Assembly: GCF_003369925.1 (NCBI RefSeq) | Contig: NZ_LARY01000001.1 | Span: forward strand, 682,001 to 746,000 | Direction: 5' to 3' | Origin: Listeria kieliensis | Lineage (GTDB): Bacteria > Bacillota > Bacilli > Lactobacillales > Listeriaceae | DNA: 64,000 bases | Shown: in pieces, positions 34,709-46,394 of the stretch | Layout of the letters: the number at the start of each line of letters is the position of its first letter | How positions within the stretch are numbered: position 1 is the first letter of the stretch | Notes under the pieces: generated by a model | What the model was told of the DNA's origin: nothing | The model's input: the letters and a program-made list of their open reading frames with translations, nothing else | The model's database searches: none | Translations under genes and position numbers: made by a program

Positions 34709-36199
34709 TTAAATAGTATCTGCTTTTTTCGAATCCGTTCGGAATTCTCTTTTTCCAAATGTGCGAATCGGTGCTTGATCGACTTTGTTTAAAATATTAT
34801 ATTTACGGAAAAGAACCGTAAGAATGAATGGCACGACAATCGCAATTAGCATGCAAAGCGCAAATATAACATAGTATTGCGGCTGGATGGAAAGAATTCC
34901 TGGAATACCGCCTACGCCAATTGAGTTTGCCATGACACCACTTGAAACAGAGATGATAGCGGCGATGCCTGAACCAATCATGGCAGCTACAAACGGATAA
35001 AGATATTTTAAATTGATCCCGAACATGGCGGGTTCCGTGACGCCGAGATAACAAGAAATCGTAGCCGGAATCGAAACTTGTTCTTCCTTTTCGTTTCCTT
35101 TGTGCAAGAAAATAACAGCCAAAACAGCAGAGCCTTGCGCAATGTTCGATAAGGCGATCATCGGCCAAAGATTGGTTCCATGGAATTGGCTCATCAATTG
35201 GAGATCAATCGCATTTGTCATGTGATGCAAGCCCGTTACAACAAGCGGGGCATACAAGAAACCAAACAGGACAGCAAACAACCAACTAAGCGAGCTTGTT
35301 AAACCACTGTAAACGACATTTGCAATGACATCCCCGATTTTCCAACCGATCGGACCAAGAATGAGATGAGCTGCAAGAACCGTTGGAACAAGAGCAAAGA
35401 ATGGTGTCACGATCATAGAAACCGCATTTGGAACAATTTTACGTAAGCCAATTTCAAGATAAGCGAGTAAGAAACCAGCAAGCATAGCAGGAATAACTTG
35501 GGCTTGATAACCAATCATAGGAATATGCGCGAATCCAAAATCCCAAAACGGAATATCTGCTGCTTTTGTTGTAGCCACGGCATACGCATTTAAAAGTTGC
35601 GGAGAGACAAGTGTAATCCCGAGAACAATCCCAAGAATTTGTGTGGTTCCCATTTTTTTAGCGATCGACCAAGTGATGCCGACAGGTAAGAAATGAAAAA
35701 TAGCTTCCCCGATCAACCATAAAAAGTTATAAGTCCCATTCCAGAAAGGATAAACTTGAGCAATCGTTTTTGTCCCTTCTTCAAGCATCTTAATGTCACC
35801 GATTACATTTCTAAAACCGAGAATTAACCCACCAACGACAATTGCAGGAATCAGTGGAGTGAAAATTTCGGCAAGAGCAGCGAGCATGCGCTGTAGCAAA
35901 CTCATATTCTTCTTCGCGTCCGTTTTTGCCTCTTCTTTGTTAACGCCTTCAATTCCGCTTATAGAAGCAAACTCATTGTAAAATTCTTGAACATCGTTTC
36001 CAATAATAACTTGAAACTGACCAGCTTGTGTAAATGTACCTTTTACAGAAGCAAGAGCCTCGATTTTTTCAATATCCGCTTGTTCTGGATCTTGTAAAAC
36101 AAAACGCATTCGAGTCGCACAGTGTGTAACAGACGAAATATTTTCTTTGCCTCCGACTAGTTCAAAAAGTGCTTTTGCGTCATCTGCATATTTTGCCAT
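34709..36199 (-). CDS. treB: PTS trehalose transporter EIIBC
   Basis: The 496-residue protein has an N-terminal EIIB domain (ISSVTHCATRMRFVLQD, phosphorylated Cys near 27). The EIIC membrane domain follows, with VTGLHHMTNAIDLQLM and ITEP-like CYLGVTEPAMFGINLKY signatures. No EIIA domain is fused, so it probably uses the glucose-type EIIA in trans. ATG 36199 follows AAAGGAGGAAATGTC and is chosen over the in-frame ATG at 36232, which would sit inside the operator. The identity as trehalose system rests on the adjacent hydrolase, TreR and operator. Confidence 0.9.
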   Translation of the reverse strand: MAKYADDAKALFELVGGKENISSVTHCATRMRFVLQDPEQADIEKIEALASVKGTFTQAGQFQVIIGNDVQEFYNEFASISGIEGVNKEEAKTDAKKNMSLLQRMLAALAEIFTPLIPAIVVGGLILGFRNVIGDIKMLEEGTKTIAQVYPFWNGTYNFLWLIGEAIFHFLPVGITWSIAKKMGTTQILGIVLGITLVSPQLLNAYAVATTKAADIPFWDFGFAHIPMIGYQAQVIPAMLAGFLLAYLEIGLRKIVPNAVSMIVTPFFALVPTVLAAHLILGPIGWKIGDVIANVVYSGLTSSLSWLFAVLFGFLYAPLVVTGLHHMTNAIDLQLMSQFHGTNLWPMIALSNIAQGSAVLAVIFLHKGNEKEEQVSIPATISCYLGVTEPAMFGINLKYLYPFVAAMIGSGIAAIISVSSGVMANSIGVGGIPGILSIQPQYYVIFALCMLIAIVVPFILTVLFRKYNILNKVDQAPIRTFGKREFRTDSKKADTI

Positions 36200-36217
36200 G
36201 ACATTTCCTCCTTTTTT

Positions 36218-36277
36218 AACTTGTATATACAAGTTATGTAATCAAAATATACTATAAAGGAACTGAAAGCGCAACCA
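36218..36277 (-). promoter_or_regulatory. tre promoter with TreR operator and cre
   Basis: On the minus strand -35 TTGCGC (complement of 36269-36274), 17 nt, -10 TATATT (complement of 36246-36251). The operator AACTTGTATATACAAGTT (36218-36235) is a perfect 18-bp palindrome that contains the Bacillus tre operator core TTGTATATACAA. CTGAAAGCGCAACCA (36263-36277) fits the CcpA cre consensus in all but the first base and overlaps the -35. Confidence 0.88.
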
Positions 36278-36365
36278 TTTTTTGTGTTTTTAATAGATGA
36301 AACATTTTCAAAGCTTAGAAATAAAGGGAAGAAGAAGGAGTTAATTATTTCTTTTCTATATTTTA

Positions 36366-36488
36366 TTGACAGCGCTTTCTAGACGTGGTATCTTGTAATT
36401 GTAATGGAATTGTAACCGCTTCTGTGGGCATAACCATAATCTATTTAAAGAATTTTTGATTCTTTGGATGGATTGTGGTCTTTTTTTT
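36366..36488 (+). promoter_or_regulatory. promoter, cre and RAT/terminator switch before licT-like gene
   Basis: TTGACA (36366-36371), 17 nt, TATCTT. A cre-like site on the minus strand (36368-36382, core AGAAAGCGCT) overlaps it. A ribonucleic antiterminator (RAT) lies at 36406-36435, starting GGAATTGTAACCGCT and ending GGGCATAACC. It overlaps the 5' arm of a terminator, ACCATAATC (36433-36441) with GATTGTGGT (36471-36479), followed by eight T. Binding of the antiterminator to RAT would block the terminator, giving autoregulation. Confidence 0.85.
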
Positions 36489-36509
36489 GCGCAAGAAAGG
36501 AGGGGCAAA

Positions 36510-37352
36510 ATGAAAGTAAAGCGTAGAATTAACAATAATGTTGTACTGGCAACCGACGTTGGGGCGACTAGTGGAGAAGGTATTCTTATTGGAAAAGGCA
36601 TTGGTTTTAATGCTTATCCTGGAGATGAAATTGATTCAAATCGAGTTCAAACGACTTATTTACCAAGCGGAGAACGAAGTGTTGAGCAGATGGCAAGAGA
36701 ACTTGGTGATGCAAGTGAAGATGATATAGCTCTAACTTCCCAGCTAACAAAAATTATTGGGACCGAAATGAATGAAAAAGTAAATGAAGGCTTATTTTTT
36801 GGGCTTTTAGATCACTTAACATTTGCTTTTAAACGGCTGGAACAAGGAATTGATATTCATAGTCCATTGGAATGGGAAATCAAACATTATTACCCCCAAA
36901 TTTATCAATTAGGAGAGCGAATTGTAGGGAAAATGAATCGGCTAAGAGAGTGTGAATTACCTGCATCCGAGGCAGCGTTTATTGCACTTCATATTATCAA
37001 CAACACACAAAACCTGGATTCAATTGGCTCAACAATCGAATTATTGGAAATTTCAAGAGATGTTAGTAAACTGATTGCGATGAGTACATCAAAGCCAATT
37101 GACGAAGAAAGCATCTCTTATCAAAGATTTGTGAATCATCTGCGATACTTTGTATTACGGCTGGACAAAGTAGACTTAGAACTTCCTCGAGAAACAAATC
37201 CAGAGCTTATGAAGATGATTGTTGATCAGTACCCAAAAGAATATCAAATAAGTAAAAAAATTAGCGGATATCTTTCGAAAAGGTACCAAGCACCAGTTAG
37301 TGAAGATGAAAATCTTTATTTGACCCTTCACTTAGTACGTCTTCTTGGATAA
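36510..37352 (+). CDS. BglG/LicT-family transcriptional antiterminator
   Basis: The 280-residue protein has an N-terminal RNA-binding CAT domain (MKVKRRINNNVVLATDVGAT, GKGIGFNAYPGD) and two PRDs. Probable phosphorylated histidines lie in LLDHLTFAFKRLEQGI, EFP-like regions and LTLHLVRLL. When dephosphorylated on PRD1 in the presence of beta-glucoside, such proteins bind RAT and prevent termination. Two RAT elements are present here, before this gene and before the PTS gene. ATG 36510 follows AAAGGAGG. Confidence 0.88.
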   Translation: MKVKRRINNNVVLATDVGATSGEGILIGKGIGFNAYPGDEIDSNRVQTTYLPSGERSVEQMARELGDASEDDIALTSQLTKIIGTEMNEKVNEGLFFGLLDHLTFAFKRLEQGIDIHSPLEWEIKHYYPQIYQLGERIVGKMNRLRECELPASEAAFIALHIINNTQNLDSIGSTIELLEISRDVSKLIAMSTSKPIDEESISYQRFVNHLRYFVLRLDKVDLELPRETNPELMKMIVDQYPKEYQISKKISGYLSKRYQAPVSEDENLYLTLHLVRLLG

Positions 37353-37370
37353 CTAAATAATATTGATTCA

Positions 37371-37446
37371 GGAATCGTTACAGTTTGGCTGGCATAACCT
37401 GTTCACTTTGGGCTTTTAAGCAAGCTCTTTGTGGACAGGTTTTTTT
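37371..37446 (+). promoter_or_regulatory. second RAT/terminator switch, before the beta-glucoside PTS gene
   Basis: RAT at 37371-37399, starting GGAATCGTTACAG and ending GGCTGGCATAACC, overlaps the terminator arm AACCTGTTCAC (37396-37406). That arm pairs with GTGGACAGGTT (37431-37441, one wobble), followed by a T-run to 37446. Confidence 0.88.
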
Positions 37447-37467
37447 ATTAGAAAGGAGATAGCGAAC

Positions 37468-39378
37468 ATGAATCCAAATCAAACAGCAGAAAAAGTGATT
37501 GAATATGTGGGGGGAAAAGAAAATATTATAAGCCTCACACATTGTGTAACTCGATTACGTTTTAATTTAAAAGACGATAAACAAGTAGACGCGGAACAAA
37601 TAAAAGCACTTGATGATGTGATGGGCATTCAAAATAAAGGTGGCCAGTATCAAGTGATTATCGGTCCTAAAGTGGCCCAAGTTTATCGAGCTGTTGTTTC
37701 CGCAATTCCAGAGCTTGAAAAAGAACCACTCGAAAAGAAAGAGGAAAAAACAAAAGAGTCCATCTTAAACCGATTAATCAATGCCTTGTCAGCTATTTTA
37801 GTCCCAAGTTTAGCTCCGATTATTGGTGGAGGGATGTTAAAAGGTATTTTATATTTGTTCACGACCTTAAAATGGGCAGATCCAGCAAGTGGCACAATGT
37901 TTGTATTAAATGTAGCAAGTGATGCGATGTTTTACTTCTTCCCATTTTTACTTGCTATCAGTGCCGCTAAATTTTATAAAACAAACGAATATATGGCAGC
38001 GACATTAGCCGGCGTTTTGCTTTACCCAACGATTATTGCGGCGGCAGGAGCTAAACAAGCAGCTTCCGTTTTCTTTTTGGGCTTTTTACCGATCCCGATG
38101 GTGAATTATAGCCAGTCCGTGATCCCGATTATTTTATCTGTTTGGTTTTTAAGCTACGTATATCACTTTTTTGATAAGCGAATGCCAAGCATGATAACGG
38201 TCATTTTCACTCCCTTGTTATCGCTTTTAATTGTAGTTCCGGTTATGCTTTTCGGGATTGCACCACTTGGCTTTTACATTGGCGATTACGTGGCTAAAGG
38301 TATTCAAGTATTAATTGATTTTTCACCACTACTAGCTGGAGCGATAATTGGCGGAACGAGACCATTTCTTGTTTTGATGGGGATGCACCATGCGCTGCGT
38401 CCGATAGTCATTCAACAGATTTCCACGTATGGGTACTCAGAAATGGGAGCAATGAATTTTATGAGTACAATGGCACAAGCAACGGCAGCGTTTGGTATAT
38501 ACCTCATTATAAAAAATAAAAAAATGAAGCAGATCTCTTTATCTTCGACCGTTTCAGGATTTTTAGGAATCACAGAACCTGCTTTGTACGGGGTGCTCGT
38601 TAAATATCGTGCGGCTTTTGTGGGTGCTTCCCTTGGCGGAGCAATCGGTGGAGCTGTTGGAGCATCAATGGGAGCGAAAGCAATGGCGATTACCATGCCA
38701 AGCATCTTATCTATCCCAGTTTATTTGAATGATGCAACGGTTGGCTTTTTGGTTGGATTTGCCGTAACATTAATCAGTTCCTTTATTTTGACTATTTTTC
38801 TTGCTAAAACTGTCTTTAAAATTAACGAAGAGGAAAGTGGTGAAGAGGGAATAAAGAAAGTTGATGCCAAGTCTCGAGTCTTCCACATAAAAAGTCCTGT
38901 AACAGGAGATGTTTATCTAACAGAAGACGTACCCGATGAAACCTTTTCAAAAGCGTTGATGGGAAAAACAGTTGCGATTATGCCTCGTTCCAGTCAAATC
39001 GTTTCTCCAGTAAACGGACATGTGCAAACGATTTTTCCGACAGGACATGCAATTGGCTTAGTATCGGACGAAGGCGTGGAGGTTTTGATTCACATTGGGC
39101 TTGATACCGTTAACTTAGAAGGAAAATATTTCGAAAGCTTAGTTGCTAATGGCGAGCCAATCAAACAAGGAACGCCTTTAGTAAATTTTGATCGAGATAA
39201 AATTCAAGCATCCGGTTATGATCCCACTGTTTTAATCGTAGTTACGAATTCAGATAAGTACTTATCTCTTTTAAGTCCGGATGATAGTCAGAAGATTCAA
39301 GCGGGAGAAAACTTGATACAGGTGGTCCCAGAACGCGAACCAGCTTTGATAGAAAATGAGTTTCCAGTAAAAGCATAA
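37468..39378 (+). CDS. PTS beta-glucoside transporter EIIBCA
   Basis: The 636-residue protein has all three domains. EIIB comes first (IISLTHCVTRLRFNL, active Cys near 26). EIIC holds LMGMHHALRPIVIQQIS and FLGITEPALYGVLVKY. The glucose-type EIIA runs from about residue 490 (PVTGDVYLTEDVPDETFSKA, active His in VEVLIHIGLDTVNLEG). It imports and phosphorylates aryl-beta-glucosides, cellobiose or similar. Its EIIA may also serve the trehalose EIIBC, which lacks one. ATG 37468 follows AAAGGAGAT. Confidence 0.9.
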   Translation: MNPNQTAEKVIEYVGGKENIISLTHCVTRLRFNLKDDKQVDAEQIKALDDVMGIQNKGGQYQVIIGPKVAQVYRAVVSAIPELEKEPLEKKEEKTKESILNRLINALSAILVPSLAPIIGGGMLKGILYLFTTLKWADPASGTMFVLNVASDAMFYFFPFLLAISAAKFYKTNEYMAATLAGVLLYPTIIAAAGAKQAASVFFLGFLPIPMVNYSQSVIPIILSVWFLSYVYHFFDKRMPSMITVIFTPLLSLLIVVPVMLFGIAPLGFYIGDYVAKGIQVLIDFSPLLAGAIIGGTRPFLVLMGMHHALRPIVIQQISTYGYSEMGAMNFMSTMAQATAAFGIYLIIKNKKMKQISLSSTVSGFLGITEPALYGVLVKYRAAFVGASLGGAIGGAVGASMGAKAMAITMPSILSIPVYLNDATVGFLVGFAVTLISSFILTIFLAKTVFKINEEESGEEGIKKVDAKSRVFHIKSPVTGDVYLTEDVPDETFSKALMGKTVAIMPRSSQIVSPVNGHVQTIFPTGHAIGLVSDEGVEVLIHIGLDTVNLEGKYFESLVANGEPIKQGTPLVNFDRDKIQASGYDPTVLIVVTNSDKYLSLLSPDDSQKIQAGENLIQVVPEREPALIENEFPVKA

Positions 39379-39399
39379 TCTCAAAAGGAGGAAAAAAGA

Positions 39400-41560
<2,161 letters not shown>

Positions 41561-41561
<1 letters not shown>

Positions 41562-41602
41562 AACAAGAACGCTTCTCAAAAAAATGAGAAGCGTTCTTGT
41601 TT
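41561..41602. terminator. bidirectional terminator after the beta-glucoside operon
   Basis: The perfect 18-bp arms 41561-41578 and 41585-41602 have a 6-nt loop. Confidence 0.92.
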
Positions 41603-41603
41603 A

Positions 41604-42074
41604 CTATTTAGTTAAAGCTACAACTTGAATGGATTTTCCAGTTACATCAAGGAAAGGCAGCTTGACACGGGTATCAAGACAATAGGCTCCATATAAATAA
41701 GGTTTCAGTGAAGTAGTGTCGTCACTGACTTGTCCCACAAATTGTGTGATTTCCTGGTAGAGAATTTCCAAGTTTTTAATCTTGGCTAGTTTTGCCTCTA
41801 AACGATTTTCGCTAACATTGACATTCGAATTTTGAATATTTGTATCAAATTCTTGATTAATCGCCGCTCGTGTTTTTTTAACATGCGTATAACGCTGATC
41901 ATCCCAGTCTATTTCGACAATTTGACAGTCCTCTAAGTGAAGAAAATCGCCCGACCAAAGTTTGCCATCAATTTCAACAACCATTTTACTATCTGGAAAA
42001 ACATCTTTATCCCGGTATTTTTTTAGCAAATAATCAAACATCTGTAAGTGTGCTAAACTCTGACTCATTTCCAT
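41604..42074 (-). CDS. Hypothetical protein
   Basis: The 156-residue soluble protein starts MEMSQSLAHLQMFDYLLKKY, with GKLWSGDFLHLEDCQIVEID and a C-terminal GAYCLDTRVKLPFLDV. No signal peptide, membrane helix or catalytic motif is evident, and I do not recognise the family. The start is the ATG at 42074 because AAGGAG precedes it; an upstream in-frame ATG at 42119 lacks one. It is a single gene between two convergent or divergent neighbours. Confidence 0.65.
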   Translation of the reverse strand: MEMSQSLAHLQMFDYLLKKYRDKDVFPDSKMVVEIDGKLWSGDFLHLEDCQIVEIDWDDQRYTHVKKTRAAINQEFDTNIQNSNVNVSENRLEAKLAKIKNLEILYQEITQFVGQVSDDTTSLKPYLYGAYCLDTRVKLPFLDVTGKSIQVVALTK

Positions 42075-42259
42075 CAGCTCCTTCTTTGTTAGAATAACAT
42101 AATGTGAATTTGTGAGCAATTAAGTTTTTTCTATAAAACCAAAAATAAATCCATCGGAGGTGAGGTTTTGAACGTTTATTCCAAAAGTCCTAACAAAGCG
42201 TTTAGTAAATCGTGTAAAATGGGTATAGCAATAAAAAGCGCATAGGGGGAGAAAACAAC

Positions 42260-43180
42260 ATGGTAAACGAACAAAAACTGGCTACGGAGGACGGAGAAGA
42301 AATTTTCATTCGCGAATGGTCAGAAGTAGAAGCTCCAATCGGCATCGTTCAAATTGTCCACGGGATGAATGAACATAGTGGTAGATATGCAGAATTTGCC
42401 GCAAAATTAAATCAAGCTGGTTTTGTTGTGATAGCGGATGACCATCGCGGCTTTGGCTTAACCGCCAAATCGGAAGCTGAACTTGGACATATCGAGCCGA
42501 GTAAGGGGCTTGAAATGATGCTTCAAGATCAAGAAATCGTAAAGCACTACATCAAACAAAAATTTCCTGACTTACCTTACTTTATTTTTGCACACAGCAT
42601 GGGGAGTTTTATTACGCGCGTTTTTATCACACGGCATTCGGCGGACGGAGTTATCCTTGCAGGGAGCGGCTTACAACCGACTTTGCTTCTCGCTCTAGCC
42701 ACAAAACTTTCACAACAATTTGTAAAAAAGCATTCACAGCGTAAAAATGAGTTGCTAAATAAACTTGCTTTTTGGGGATTCAATCATACGTACCACGAAA
42801 AGCATCCATTTAGCTGGTTATCCCGCGATCCGCTCGTCCAAGAAGCGTTTGCGAAGGATCCGCTTTGTGGACCAATTGTTGGGACATCCGGCTTTTTTGA
42901 TACCTTATTTCGAGCTATTTTGGCAGCGCAAATTAAAGAAAACGTAGAGAGTGTACCTAACGGAATCCCAATTCTCCTGTTGTCTGGAACAGAAGACCCA
43001 GTAGGGCATTACGGTAAAGATATTCCGAAGCTTGCGGTAAGACTTTCAGAAGCCGGTGTCCAAGATGTGACCTATAAATTATATGAAGGTGCTAGACATG
43101 AATTGATTCACGAAATTGGAAAAGAAACTGTGATGTTGGATATTATAGATTGGATGGAACAAAAAAGAAGCGAACGCTAA
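42260..43180 (+). CDS. Alpha/beta hydrolase, monoacylglycerol lipase / lysophospholipase type
   Basis: The 306-residue protein has the oxyanion-hole region VHGMNEHSGRYAEFA, nucleophile elbow IFAHSMGSFITR (Ser), the acid in LSGTEDPVGHYG and the histidine in GARHELIHE. This is the Hydrolase_4 pattern (monoacylglycerol lipase, lysophospholipase L2). No export signal is present, so it acts in the cytosol, probably on membrane-derived lipids. AGGGGGAG precedes the ATG. Confidence 0.85.
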   Translation: MVNEQKLATEDGEEIFIREWSEVEAPIGIVQIVHGMNEHSGRYAEFAAKLNQAGFVVIADDHRGFGLTAKSEAELGHIEPSKGLEMMLQDQEIVKHYIKQKFPDLPYFIFAHSMGSFITRVFITRHSADGVILAGSGLQPTLLLALATKLSQQFVKKHSQRKNELLNKLAFWGFNHTYHEKHPFSWLSRDPLVQEAFAKDPLCGPIVGTSGFFDTLFRAILAAQIKENVESVPNGIPILLLSGTEDPVGHYGKDIPKLAVRLSEAGVQDVTYKLYEGARHELIHEIGKETVMLDIIDWMEQKRSER

Positions 43181-43194
43181 TGTTCGCTTCTTTT
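43163..43194. terminator. bidirectional terminator between hydrolase gene and proA
   Basis: The 13-bp arms 43163-43175 and 43182-43194 have a 6-nt loop containing the TAA of the hydrolase gene. Confidence 0.88.
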
Positions 43195-43195
43195 C

Positions 43196-44440
43196 TTAAC
43201 GGATTTGACCTTCACCAAAAATCACATATTTAGTAGTCGTTAATTCGCGCAATCCCATCGGGCCGCGCGCATGGAGTTTTTGAGTACTGATGCCAATTTC
43301 TGCTCCAAAGCCAAATTCAAAGCCGTCTGTAAAGCGGGTAGAAGCATTCACATAAACAGCCGCGGCATCGACTTCATTTTGAAACTGGTTGGCAGCAAAA
43401 TAGTCGCCTGTCACGATCGCTTCTGAATGTTTGGTGCCATATCGGCTAATATGTGCGATCGCTTCATCAATATCCGAAACAACTTTCACTGCTAAAATAA
43501 AATCAAGAAATTCGGTCTCGAAGTCGGCTTCTGTCGCTTCTACAAAGTTTTGCAAGAACTCGCCAGCGCGCTTATCCGCACGAATTTCAACAGAGAATGG
43601 AGCCAAACGTTTTTCGATTTCTGGCAAGAAACGGAAAGCAACGTCTTCATGAATTAATAAGGTTTCTGCCGCATTGCAGACCGACGGGCGAGACGTTTTG
43701 GCATTCACTAAAATATCAATGGCCATGTCCATTTCTGCTGCTTTATCAATATAAATATGACAATTACCGACACCAGTTTCAATAACAGGCACCGTAGCAT
43801 TTTCAACCACAGTTTGAATCAATTTGCCGCTACCCCGTGGAATAAGCACATCCAAATACTCATTTAAACGCATAAATTCCCGCGCCGTTTCATGGGAAGC
43901 ATCCTCGATAAATTGAACCACTTCTTTTGGAAACCCAGCCGATTTGGAAGCCTCTTGTAATACTTTCACAAGAGCTAGATTGGAATGAAAGGCCTCCTTT
44001 CCACCGCGTAAAATGACTGCATTCCCGGCTTTAAAAGTCAGAGCAGCTGCATCCACTGTCACATTAGGACGAGATTCATAAATAATTCCAATAACAACCA
44101 GTGGCACGCGTTTTTTGCCAATATTTAAGTTGGCTTCATTTTTCCACATTTCATCCACCGTTCCAATTGGATCAGGTAGAGCGATAATTTGTTCCACCCC
44201 GTTTGCGATATCATCGAGTCGCTCTGGTGTTAAGAGTAACCGGTCGATCATGGTTTCCTTCATGCCGCTTGCTTTAGCGGATTCAATATCTTTTTGATTT
44301 GCATCCAAAATGAGTTTAGTTTGCTTGCGTAAAGCAGTGCTCCAAGCGTTAAGTACGCGGTTTTTACTTGCTGAATCAGCGAGAGCCAAAAATTTACTTG
44401 CTTTTTGAGCGCTTTCTCCTAGGTTAACGAATCGGTTCAT
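43196..44440 (-). CDS. proA: Gamma-glutamyl phosphate reductase
   Basis: The 414-residue aldehyde-dehydrogenase-fold enzyme makes the second step of proline synthesis, reducing gamma-glutamyl phosphate with NADPH. The catalytic Cys is in [15 protein letters not shown], and [16 protein letters not shown] and [12 protein letters not shown] are family signatures. The start [12 protein letters not shown] (ATG 44440) follows AGGAGG at 10 nt and lies inside the end of proB; the longer open frame upstream is not supported. It is co-translated with proB. Confidence 0.94.
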   Translation of the reverse strand: MNRFVNLGESAQKASKFLALADSASKNRVLNAWSTALRKQTKLILDANQKDIESAKASGMKETMIDRLLLTPERLDDIANGVEQIIALPDPIGTVDEMWKNEANLNIGKKRVPLVVIGIIYESRPNVTVDAAALTFKAGNAVILRGGKEAFHSNLALVKVLQEASKSAGFPKEVVQFIEDASHETAREFMRLNEYLDVLIPRGSGKLIQTVVENATVPVIETGVGNCHIYIDKAAEMDMAIDILVNAKTSRPSVCNAAETLLIHEDVAFRFLPEIEKRLAPFSVEIRADKRAGEFLQNFVEATEADFETEFLDFILAVKVVSDIDEAIAHISRYGTKHSEAIVTGDYFAANQFQNEVDAAAVYVNASTRFTDGFEFGFGAEIGISTQKLHARGPMGLRELTTTKYVIFGEGQIR

Positions 44441-45257
44441 GAGATGATGCCTCCTGCTTGGAATTTGTAAACAACGTTCCGACTTTTTTTCCTGCAATAA
44501 TGTCATAAATAATATCGGGGTTATCCCCGTTGGCAAGTACCATCTGACGATCATTTTTTAAGCAGTAATCAGCAGCAGCAAGCTTGGTTAACATACCACC
44601 TGTTCCGAATTCAGAGCCTTTTCCACCAGCCAACTGCAAGAGATCATCTGTTACTTCATGCACTTCATCAAACATGACAGCAGCAGGATTTAATAGTGGA
44701 TTTTCATGATAAAAGCCATCAATATCAGACAGCATAATGAGGAGTTCCGCATTAATTAATTTAGCAACAATCGCAGATAAACGATCATTGTCACCATACT
44801 TTGTAATATGTTCAATTTCTTCAACAGCAACTGTATCATTTTCATTAACAATCGGAATAATACCTTGCTCAAGTAGTGTATTGAACGTGTTGATGACATT
44901 TTCACGACTGATCGGATAATCCGTAACATCGCGAGTAAGCAGAATTTGACCAACTGGATAACCATATTCTCCAAACAGTTTGGAATAAATATGCATCAAC
45001 TCACTTTGACCAACTGCTGCGATAGCCTGTTGTTCTGGAATAGAAGAAGGGCGCTTTTCAAGTTGCAGCTTTCTTAAACCAACGCCGATTGCACCTGATG
45101 AAACCAGTACAACTTCTTTTTCTTCATTACGTAACTCTGAAAGGACGCGAGTGAGTTTTTCGATGGTGCGTAAATTGACGTTACCATTAGAATGCATTAG
45201 CGTACTTGTGCCAACTTTAACGACAATGCGTTTACAAGAATGAAGTGATTTTCGCAT
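44424..45257 (-). CDS. proB: Glutamate 5-kinase
   Basis: The 277-residue amino-acid kinase starts [18 protein letters not shown] and has [26 protein letters not shown] and [14 protein letters not shown]. It phosphorylates glutamate for proline synthesis. It lacks the C-terminal PUA domain found in longer ProB proteins (about 365 residues), as is usual in Listeria. Its end overlaps proA by 17 nt. No T-box leader is visible upstream, unlike Bacillus subtilis proBA. Confidence 0.93.
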   Translation of the reverse strand: MRKSLHSCKRIVVKVGTSTLMHSNGNVNLRTIEKLTRVLSELRNEEKEVVLVSSGAIGVGLRKLQLEKRPSSIPEQQAIAAVGQSELMHIYSKLFGEYGYPVGQILLTRDVTDYPISRENVINTFNTLLEQGIIPIVNENDTVAVEEIEHITKYGDNDRLSAIVAKLINAELLIMLSDIDGFYHENPLLNPAAVMFDEVHEVTDDLLQLAGGKGSEFGTGGMLTKLAAADYCLKNDRQMVLANGDNPDIIYDIIAGKKVGTLFTNSKQEASSHEPIR

Positions 45258-45325
45258 AGCGGATCTCCTTTAAAATAGAATACTTCTATTGTACTACAAA
45301 AAATCCAAATAATTAATAGCTGGAA

Positions 45326-45352
45326 AAGAAAAAACGCCTAGGATTTAGGCGC
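45326..45352 (-). terminator. terminator after XRE gene
   Basis: The 6-bp G/C-rich arms CGCCTA/TAGGCG (45335-45340, 45346-45351) are followed on the minus strand by a T-run. Confidence 0.65.
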
Positions 45353-45754
45353 TTCATCAATTTGATTCCATTTTTTGGCTTGCTTGATCATAAAGGTGAG
45401 ACTATCTAAAATATATTCACCAGCCGGCTCTGATAGCGTATTTTTACCAAGCTGTAAATCAGATTCATATTCAATGTCCTCACAAATTTTTTCTAAACGG
45501 TATAAAATATCAGCTTGCTTTTCTTTTGTTTCAAGGTCGTAGGAAGGAATATTATTTTCTCCTAATAAATAATCCACACTAACACTGAACAGATCGGCAA
45601 TCTTTGTCACCATTTCAAGATCAGGTTGACGAAGTCCGTATTCCCAGTTTCCATATGTAGAAGGCGCTTTTAAACCCAATCTGCGCGCAGTCTCAACTTT
45701 GGACCAGCCTTTTTTGTCTCGCAACAATTTTAAACGTTGACTAAAATCTACCAA
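45338..45754 (-). CDS. XRE-family transcriptional regulator (first of two paralogues)
   Basis: The 138-residue protein has an N-terminal HTH_3 domain (FSQRLKLLRDKKGWSKVETA, RRLGLKAPSTYGNWEYGLRQ) and a C-terminal helical part without a recognised domain. The start is placed at TTG 45754, 8 nt after GAGGTG, which gives the same N-terminal length as the neighbouring paralogue. Its HTH is nearly identical to that of the next gene (ARRLGLKAPSTYGNWEYG), while the C-terminal halves have diverged. This points to an old tandem duplication. Confidence 0.8.
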   Translation of the reverse strand: MVDFSQRLKLLRDKKGWSKVETARRLGLKAPSTYGNWEYGLRQPDLEMVTKIADLFSVSVDYLLGENNIPSYDLETKEKQADILYRLEKICEDIEYESDLQLGKNTLSEPAGEYILDSLTFMIKQAKKWNQIDEAPKS

Positions 45755-45824
45755 ATGATTCACCTCTTCGCCTAAATTATACACAAAATGAAACTATAAA
45801 GCCAATAAAAACACAAATTGTCTT

Positions 45825-46247
45825 TTATTTAGAGTTTTTATTTGAGTTTAATCCATGTAATTGATTGATTTTTTCAGCGTTTTCTAAAATGAAATAGATG
45901 TTTTTTTGCAAGAAAGCGGAGGTGTGAGGTTTTAAAATGTTTGCACCCAGATAAAAAGTAGAGGGACCTTTAAGTTCAGTGGCCAAATCTTCTAGTTCCT
46001 GCTGAATGTCTTTTGGGGTCTGCTGAGGCTTTTCCTTTAACGTGTTAGTATCGCCAATTAAATAATCGACAGTGACATCATATAAACTGGCAATTTCTTT
46101 TACCATGGAAAGATCGGGTTCGCGAATGCCATATTCCCAATTACCATAAGTAGACGGGGCTTTTAATCCAAGACGGCGTGCAGTTTCTCTTTTTGTCCAA
46201 CCTTGTTTTTCCCGTAAAAGAGTGAGTTGTTTGCTTAAATTCGTCAT
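45825..46247 (-). CDS. XRE-family transcriptional regulator (second paralogue)
   Basis: The 140-residue protein starts MTNLSKQLTLLREKQGWTKR and continues ARRLGLKAPSTYGNWEYGIR, PDLSMVKEIASLYDVTVDYL. The C-terminal half (LEDLATELKGPSTFYLGANI) has a different sequence from the first paralogue. ATG 46247 follows GAGGAGATG. It is transcribed away from a third small XRE gene, so the shared region 46248-46394 probably contains operators for one or more of these proteins. Confidence 0.82.
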   Translation of the reverse strand: MTNLSKQLTLLREKQGWTKRETARRLGLKAPSTYGNWEYGIREPDLSMVKEIASLYDVTVDYLIGDTNTLKEKPQQTPKDIQQELEDLATELKGPSTFYLGANILKPHTSAFLQKNIYFILENAEKINQLHGLNSNKNSK

Positions 46248-46327
46248 GTTTATCATCTCCTCGCTGCTATTATACATGAATATACACAAAATAAGAATAA
46301 AACAATACAATTCGAAGTTTATTTTTA

Positions 46328-46356
46328 TTGACAAACGCATAATGTGTTGATAAAAT
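46328..46356 (+). promoter_or_regulatory. promoter of the small XRE gene
   Basis: TTGACA (46328-46333), 17 nt, TAAAAT (46351-46356). The spacer holds the near-palindrome AACGCATAATGTGTT, a candidate operator. Confidence 0.75.
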
Positions 46357-46394
46357 AGAATGGACAACTCAGTATGTGTTAGGAGGCTAGATGA

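Noticed and set aside
45258-45325. T-box leader before proB
   Set aside because: No T-box sequence or long leader is present. The gap is short and holds only weak promoter-like sequence.
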